The notes under the pieces were generated by a model. That model was given only the letters and a program-made list of their open reading frames with translations, was not told the origin of the DNA and made no database searches. DNA of 64,000 nucleotides from positions 6,014,001 to 6,078,000 of the forward strand of contig CAJFCV020000003.1 of assembly GCA_904066235.2 (NCBI GenBank), in the 5' to 3' direction. Both the position numbers and the translations under genes were made by a program. This stretch comes from Bursaphelenchus xylophilus (Eukaryota; Nematoda; Chromadorea; Rhabditida; Aphelenchoididae). Below are positions 57,695 to 64,000 of the stretch, one piece after another (positions within the stretch are counted from its first letter, which is position 1; every line of letters starts with the position of its first letter).

Positions 57695-60356
57695 ATGGCT
57701 TATGGTATCAGAACATGGATGCCATTCGGTCTCGGACTTTTTATGGGTTCGTTCTTAGCATTCCTTCTCTACACATCAAATGATCTCGAAAAGGAACTCA
57801 AGGTTGAGTCTGTAGAGGATATTCAAAGATTTGTAAACTGGGAAGTCCGAGTTCAAAAGACTTTTCCGGTGGGAGGTGTCAATAGTCAGAATACGCAGAA
57901 TAAGGTTTGTAATAACTTTTTTTCCTTACATCATCCGTTTCCTCTAGGTTGTTAGATCGCGATTTGCGGCAACAGAACTAGGCATCCGTGACCGCTTAAT
58001 CCTAATCGTAATGGCCCAAAGTGCTCTTAGCGTCGCTTTAAATGCTTCCATTGGCCAGCATGTTCCACGAATGCAGATTTACGCTGATGCTTCCCGGATT
58101 GATGCAGATATGAGTGTTTTGACGAATCTCATTCCTTATCGACTGAATGGATTGTCAGGGCAACGTGCCCATGTCCATATTCTCAATTCTATAGCTGATC
58201 AGGTAACCTAATTTTGTGGGCTTAATATTAATAGGCTCTCCAAGATAACTACGACTGGTTCTTCTTCATCCCGGACACGACATATGTTAATCCATTCGAA
58301 TTACTGCGGCTGATTAAACGACTAAACTGGAACAGACAAACCGCCTTAGGACAGGCTGACACTGATGGGAATTGCATCCTTGAAGCTGGTATCTTGCTGT
58401 CCAATACTGCATTCCAGGCTTTGTTACAGTATGTTCCCCATGTGGTTTGATTATTTCTTTAGACAACGGCATCTATGCCAAACAATCGTCGCGGCTTCTG
58501 ATCAACAGGCCTTCGAGATGTGTATTCGGCATACCACAAATCTTGCATGCCAATCTAAAGATCAGGTAAATTCATTCATCTTATTATGGCCCTTGTTTGT
58601 TGTTTTCCCTTATTTATTTTATTGTTTAGGGGCAATCTCATCGATGGTGGCGTGTAGAAGAGACTGGTGAAACTGGATCGGCCATCCATGACCACGTACA
58701 TTGGCTTGCTTCCAGCAGAGAATTTAACAATACTTTGACGGTATCTCCTTTACTCAGTGAACAAGACGCCTTCACTCTTCATGAGCACTTTGTGAATGTC
58801 GAGATTGGACGGATTACGTCTGAAATCAAACGGACTTCTCAAGAGATAAGGGTTTTCGAGGAGGAATTAGATGGAGACCGGAGCTGGCCCATAGGTATCT
58901 CCTCGATTACCCGGCCTCCTAATCGATGGCAAGTTCCAGTCTGGGAATATTTCACCGAACTGGACATCTTCAAGAACGAACCGACGCAAAACTCTCGACC
59001 ACTGACAGGGAATGATGCCTTAGATATCAGGGAGGTAGTGGAAGTGGCCAGGAGGAAAGTCGAGGTCGATCTAGAAGACGGGAATGTGGACATCTCAGAA
59101 GTGTTTAATCCCAATATCATGGAGTTTGTTCAATTGAGACATGGCTACCGGGTATTTAACGCTAAGAGAGGGATGGAGTACATAGTGGATCTAGAGTATA
59201 AATGGTTGAGGGATGAGAAGCGGGAGCCTTTGGTAAAGCGACTTCACGTGTGCCGTCCGATTCATTTTACTGAGTTACTGCATCAGGTACGTAGTTCCGT
59301 GAGGGTTTATGCTTGATGTTTAGGTGCCCTATGTGAAGGAAGACACTGATATTACGATTGTAATCCCCATACAAACAGTTGAAGAAGCTGAGGCTGCCCG
59401 AGCTCTTCTCATCAGACATATCAGACTTTGTATTTCATCTTCATCGATGATCGACTCCCGTCAAACACGGATTGTTTTGGCCGTTCGGGCTATTTCTGAC
59501 GTTATAATGCATCAACTGACAGACGAATTGACACATCTGAAGAGGAAATGCAAATCTTGGCAAACGGATATTGCTCTTCTTCCCTTAAAACCCCAAAGCC
59601 ATGCTATGATTGAAGCCGCGGCTCTCGATGAAGCTATTGATCATTTCGGGCAGCAAATGATATATGTTTTATTGTCACCGTTTGCTGATTATCAAAGAGA
59701 ACTATTGGACCGAGTGCGGATTAACACTATCAGGCATTTTCAGGTATTTTTATTCTATTTGGCTTACCTTGCTTCAGGTGTTCTTCCCCGTGCCATTTGC
59801 GGAGTTCCATCCATTGATCGTGAATGCAGATAGGATATTAAATATGGCCGAAAAGGAGCAGGAAAAGGCTGGCATAAACAATAACACCCAAATGTTCTTC
59901 GATCTTAATAATCAAGAAGCCCTGGAAGGGAGAATCAGATATTTACGAGATCTGATCCCTCCCACAATGGTAGCCCAACGCCAGCTGGTTGTGCACAAAG
60001 ACCGTGGATTCTTCGATACCAACGATTTCAGCGTTGTCTCGTTGTATGGAACCGATTACATAAACGCCCGATCTAAGTTGGCGCAGAAGACAGATGACGG
60101 AGAAACAACCCGACTCCTGGATCTCTCGGCGATCTTCCTGAGCCAAGGAGATGTCCACATGCTTCGATCAATAGAACCTTCCTTGAGAATACGGTATCAT
60201 TCACGGAAATGTAGCCCCGACCTGAGTCCTTCAGATATGGCGCGATGCCAGTTGAGTCAAAAACAATCCTTCGGCACGAAGTCGCAGCTCGCCCACGTGC
60301 TCTTTAGTGACCTTAGGATCATTCATAACGTCCCGCCTTCAAAAATATTCCAGTAG
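57695..60356 (+). CDS. mig-22: chondroitin polymerizing factor (MIG-22 / CHPF type)
   Basis: Seven exons (57695-57904, 57948-58202, 58235-58428, 58463-58565, 58630-59286, 59324-59743, 59778-60356) join in phase for 805 residues. A membrane anchor (FGLGLFMGSFLAFLLYT) near residue 15 gives type II Golgi topology. The N-terminal galactosyltransferase-like domain has WFFFIPDTTYVNPFELL, where active chondroitin synthases have DDD; the PDTTY form is typical of CHPF. The C-terminal N-acetylgalactosaminyltransferase-like domain has QVFFPVPFAEFHP and FFDTNDFSVVSLYGTDY. The protein has little activity alone and works with chondroitin synthase (SQV-5 in C. elegans) to lengthen chondroitin chains, needed for cytokinesis and cell migration. 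It is in the same pathway as sqv-3 at 48.3 kb. Confidence 0.93.
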
Positions 60357-60799
60357 AACTGAGATTTCTAACTTTTACTAGATTTTCACATTCTTCCACG
60401 GGTTTATTTTATTTATTATTGATACGAGTAGTTGTATCTGTAAATTTTTCTAGTCCATCACAGTACTTTATCATTATTATCCCCTGTTAACCATGCTCAC
60501 TTTATTGCCATCGTCGTTCGTTCACATCTTGCTTTAAGCTCAAACGTAATCTTAATTTAATAGTGTAACATTCTTTTTTTTAATTTCACTCATTACAAAT
60601 AATTTAATAAAATTACAGAATATTTATGAGATCGACACAAGGTAAGAGGTGCCACAAAATAAAATTACCCATTTAAAAAATAATTACAATAAATTAAACT
60701 ATGCACATTAGGCGTCCTTATTTTGTTTGTTCCATTTCTTGATACGATTCCATCTCAGTTCGGCTCTAAATTTATCATTTTCAATCCACGTCTCACTAA
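60357..60799. other. mig-22 3' region and a short open frame on the minus strand
   Basis: It includes AATAAA-like signals. On the minus strand an ATG-less frame from about 60930 to the stop at 60714 reads a hydrophilic, Trp-containing stretch ending RWNRIKKWNKQNKDA. Part of it lies inside the inverted repeat starting at 60800, so it may be chance or a gene end broken by the insertion. Confidence 0.35.
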
Positions 60800-62438
60800 C
60801 AGGGGAAGTACTCCAAGTGCGACGCTCAGATTCATAGGCATGAAACTTTTCGGGCCGAAATTCGGCAAAAAGTCCTAAATTTTCGCCGACTTTCGATCTA
60901 AAAATCTCGGTTGTTTCTGCAAAGCGCGAGCTAGAATTCTAGCATATATACTGCTCCACGAAATGATAGACGCACCCTGTTTTTAGCGATTATCTTCCTT
61001 GTACTAAATGATATCGAATAATGTTCAACAGATGAAATGTGGCAAATTAAACGAGAAATCATGTCCCATAGGATTTTGGAACAAAATTTTGCCTTGACTG
61101 AGATATGACATTTTTTAGACTTTTTTGGGGTCCACAAAATGATAGACGCAATTAATTTAAGGATTAAGTAATTTTTCGTTTATTTAAAAGAACTTTGAGT
61201 CAACCTGCTCTTATTGCACTTCCTCGTGTTCTCTGTAGTATTAGAAAGGTGATTACATTTATATCCGCCGTAATTCATCGACGCAATGGCCTTATGAGCC
61301 ATTTCCGACCTTGTACATGAGGTAAACATTCATTTTGAAAAAAAAAAATTTGGTTGGGCTGTTTTCTTGGGCAAAAAACTAGCTAATACTGTTAGATTAT
61401 ACGTGTAAATCTCGCTAATGGGAAAAAAACAGCTTGTTCAAAGATCTCGGGTATTTTCTTGGCTTATAATCTTCAGCAAGTAGCTACCGTAATACACTTA
61501 GACCCCCGAAATACCAAGACGAATGAACGGATTGGCAAAATTTGATTTGCAATTCGAATTCAGCATGCCTGAAAACGTAATGCTGCACTCATCAGCCGTT
61601 AGAGAACAAATTGGGTCTGTAAACTCTTTCTAAAAAAAAGTTCACAAAAATAGGCATATTTTGGCCCATTTTTACACGTTTATATTTTAACTAATCATCT
61701 GCGGCACATAGTACATTTAAGCAAGCAATAAGTTGCTGTTATAGGTTTTTTAACATGCTGAGTTTGATTTTCTGAGCAAAAAGTTGCCATCGATGGAAAT
61801 TTTCTGTACCCTTAGGGCCTTTGAAGGTTACTGTAGATGGTCTACGGTAATTTAATGGTCGATTAAACGACTTCAAACGGATCGGTATTGGTTTATTTTA
61901 TGTCTTATATTTGCTACAAGTAATCTAAAATGGTTTAAGATGGTTTTTTGGCGAAAGCAAAATCGTTAATCAAATTTTTTTTTCAAACGAATTTTTACCT
62001 CATGTACAAGGTCGGAAATGGCCCATAAGGCCATTGCGTCGATGAAGTACGGCGGATATAAATGTAATCACCTTTCTAATACTACAGAGAACACGAGGAA
62101 GTGCAATAAGAGCAGGTTGACTCAAAGTTCTTTTAAATAAACGAAAAATTACTTAATTGCGTCTATCATTCTGTGGACCCCAAAAAAGTCAAAAAAATGT
62201 CATATCTCAGTCAAGGCAAAATTTTGTTCCAAAATCGCAACGGGACATGATTTCTCGTTTAATTTGTCACATTTCATCTGTTGAACATTATTCGATATCA
62301 TTTAGTACAAGGAAGATAATCGCTAAAAACAGGGTGCGTCTATCATTTCGTGGAGCAGTATATCTTAGAAAAAATTTATTCTAAATTTGTGCCAAGTTTC
62401 ATCAAAATCTGAGCGTCGCACTTGGAGTACTTCCCCTG
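60800..62438. repeat. Tc4/Tc5-like non-autonomous element interrupted by a Tc1-like element
   Basis: Outer inverted ends CAGGGGAAGTACTCCAAGTG (60800) and its partner ending at 62438 are about 34 bp. TAA flanks both sides (60797-60799, 62439-62441), and the empty site would read CTAAG, the CTNAG target of Tc4/Tc5. The outer element would be only about 230 bp without the nested insert. Its end resembles the CAAGGAAAGTACTTC ends of the 571-bp elements. Confidence 0.8.
60951..62358. repeat. 1.4-kb Tc1-like element with long arms and duplicated sites (IR/DR)
   Basis: Arms 60951-61325 and 61995-62358 are inverted copies of about 370 bp with high identity, starting CTGCTCCACGAAATGATAGA and flanked by TA. 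Each arm holds the word CCAC(G/A)AAATGATAGACGCA twice, at 60957 and 61132 (and inverted at 62159 and 62334). Two transposase-binding repeats per arm is the IR/DR layout of many Tc1-like elements. The middle (61326-61994) has no transposase frame, so the element is non-autonomous. Confidence 0.9.
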
Positions 62439-62447
62439 TAAGTTAAA

Positions 62448-62600
62448 CAGGGTGGACCACTCCGAACTTCCAAACTTGTTTCAGGTACTTGGTTTAGTGC
62501 ACCAATGTCTATAAACTTCATATAAAATGGAATCGAGACAACCGATTTTTTGTCAACCAAATATGACGGGTCCACTTTCACGGAAGCCCCCGTACTAAAA
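62448..62600 (+). repeat. partial copy of the CAGGGTGG-end repeat family
   Basis: The sequence from CAGGGTGGACCACTCCGAAC through TGTTTCAGGTACT to ATATGACGGGTCCACTTTCA parallels 24526-24680. Only the left end is present here; it directly abuts the Tc4/Tc5-like element to its left. Confidence 0.65.
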
Positions 62601-62635
62601 ATGTTGCAATGATTTTCGTTATGCGTTCAGTCTTT

Positions 62636-62706
62636 ACCGGTTTCGAACCTACGCGCTCTACTCCCCAAAACATTTTTTAAGCGTGTTTTACTCCCACTGC
62701 ACCACA
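62636..62706 (-). pseudogene. tRNA-like sequence with A and B boxes
   Basis: On the minus strand TGGTGCAGTGG (62694-62704) fits the A box and GGTTCGAAACC (62639-62649) fits the B box. The spacing is tRNA-like, but the anticodon arm is not a standard 5-bp stem with 7-base loop and the acceptor does not pair. Most likely a decayed tRNA or tRNA-derived repeat. Confidence 0.4.
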
Positions 62707-63228
62707 CAACTTTCGATCGATATTTCTCGTCGCACAGGCAAGTAGAAAAAAACGGATTCCTAGTAAAATTTATCTGCTCTTTCAGAAACGTAGGTCTCAT
62801 TTGCGGATCCCACGGATCGTTTGGACCATTCGTTTGTAAATTTCACCGATTTCGGGCTCTAAAATTTGGAATAAAGATGTCAAAGGTCAGCACGGTGGCC
62901 TCTGTGAACGCAGACCCCGCACAGCGTTCTGTACTTTTTTGGAATGATTTCGACACCGATTTTTTTGAATTTTTCTAAAATAGCCCGCATTTACGCGGGT
63001 GTCGCGAGGGAATACTGTAAGATTGACATGTAAAATTTGCAGTGTTTATGGAGTAAAGAGAGATCTTTCCAACGATACAACTTACGTAAATTAATACAGA
63101 AAAAGAAATTTGTAAGCAGCGCTGAAAAATGACCGACTTTGGATTTTCGGCGCTAAAGATTTCCCTTAGGCAGATCTTTTAGGAGAAGTGGATGGTACCA
63201 CCTTATGCGGAATTTAATTCTCTACAAC

Positions 63229-64000
63229 ATATCCAAAAACTTCAAAATTTTACTGCTTTTCCGTCGAATTATGCCTCAAAAATGCAATTTTTGCACTAGT
63301 TTTACCAATATTTAAAAAAAATTTGCACTTTAAGGGTAGTATTGCAAAAACAGAGTCGTACATATTGAAGCTTGCATGGTAGCTGAGCATACTGCTCAAT
63401 TTTACCCTGTCATCTTTCTCCATCTTCAAGAACAACGGAGCTAAAGTTTGGTGCTTGGACCCAGCATAAAAATGCCCTAAGGGCGAATTTCAAAAATGCG
63501 ATAGTGCGACTGAACGTAGAATAAGCGTTCAAACAGCCATGCTCAAAAGGCAACGATTCAATTCCTTCTTCTGTAACTGCTCCGAGAAATCCATGCAACA
63601 TCATGTAATCATAAATGTGTTCATGAGGCCACCGATGTTTCAAACTATTCCGGAAACTTCCGACGTTGATTTTTTCCTCAAATTTGGAGTACCTGTAGTA
63701 CAAAAAATTCTATGTTCAGTGGCAATATCGCATTTTTGAAATTTGCCCTTAGGGCATTTTTATGCTGGGTCCAAGCACCAAACTTTAGCTCCGTTGTTCT
63801 TGAAGATGGAGAAAGATGACAGGGTAAAATTGAGCAGTATGCTCAGCTACCATGCAAGCTTCAATATGTACGACTCTGTTTTTGCAATACTACCCTTAAA
63901 GTGCAAATTTTTTAAAAATATTGGTAAAACTAGTGCAAAAATTGCATTTTTGAGGCATAATTCGACGGAAAAGCAGTAAAATTTTGAAGTTTTTGGATAT
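63229..64000. repeat. foldback element with 274-bp arms, reaching the window end
   Basis: Bases 63229-63502 and 63727-64000 are almost perfect inverted copies, separated by a 224-bp unique core. The symmetry runs up to the last base, so the element continues beyond the window. On the minus strand an open frame of 97 codons (63703-63410) covers the core and one arm. No transposase motif is recognised in it. Confidence 0.9.

Overview
The window is nuclear DNA from a nematode. Genes have many short introns (about 35-60 bp) with GTAAG donors and TTTTCAG acceptors, and several ATGs follow an acceptor-like TTTCAG directly, as expected for spliced-leader trans-splicing. The gene set also fits: an innexin, a STAT that starts at its coiled coil, tandem V-ATPase proteolipid genes, chondroitin-pathway genes and a CPG4-like secreted protein. 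A rhabditid-type (Chromadoria) nematode is likely; I cannot name the genus. All exon models were assembled by hand by joining frames across splice sites and checking phase.

Layout. 1-6 kb: minus-strand STAT (C-terminal tail not found) and a large secreted Cys-rich repeat protein. 7-10.4 kb: minus-strand AGAP/centaurin-gamma ArfGAP (cnt-2 type). 11.5-12.8 kb: plus-strand rhodopsin-class GPCR. 13.4-17 kb: minus-strand ESCRT-II Vps36 and splicing factor CWC25. 17.5-21.1 kb: claspin-like gene (+) converging on PIG-T (-) with a 41-bp gap. 24.4-29.6 kb: CPG4-like, probably GPI-anchored protein and a small ubiquitin-like protein, both with repeat-filled introns. 30.3-35 kb: annexin with a Pro/Gly/Tyr-rich tail (+) converging on mitochondrial SUV3 helicase (-). 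37.3-40.6 kb: small secreted protein and an AAAP amino-acid transporter 111 bp apart, an operon-like spacing. 43.9-47.2 kb: innexin (+) and choline/ethanolamine kinase (-). 48.3-49.2 kb: beta-1,4-galactosyltransferase 7 (sqv-3). 50-51.6 kb: two tandem V-ATPase c-type subunits (vha-1 and vha-2/3 like). 52.4-54.9 kb: two loci sharing an FGSSTPR block on either side of a minus-strand membrane protein. 54.9-56.5 kb: gamma-synergin-like EH protein. 57.7-60.4 kb: chondroitin polymerizing factor (mig-22).

The spaces and many introns hold non-autonomous inverted-repeat DNA elements. The most striking are two 571-bp elements in opposite orientation (27.1 and 35.1 kb). They have 113-bp terminal inverted repeats starting CAAGG, 3-bp TNA target duplications (Tc4/Tc5-like) and an internal tRNA-Ser-like segment with A and B boxes. 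At 60.8-62.4 kb a Tc1-like element with duplicated binding sites in each arm is nested inside another TNA-type element. No transposase ORF is present.

Functional links: sqv-3 and mig-22 both act in chondroitin synthesis and the CPG4-like protein could be a substrate for such chains. The other genes are housekeeping functions in trafficking (Vps36, synergin, AGAP, V-ATPase), replication checkpoint (claspin), splicing (CWC25), GPI anchoring (PIG-T), lipid synthesis (choline kinase) and signalling (STAT, GPCR, innexin).
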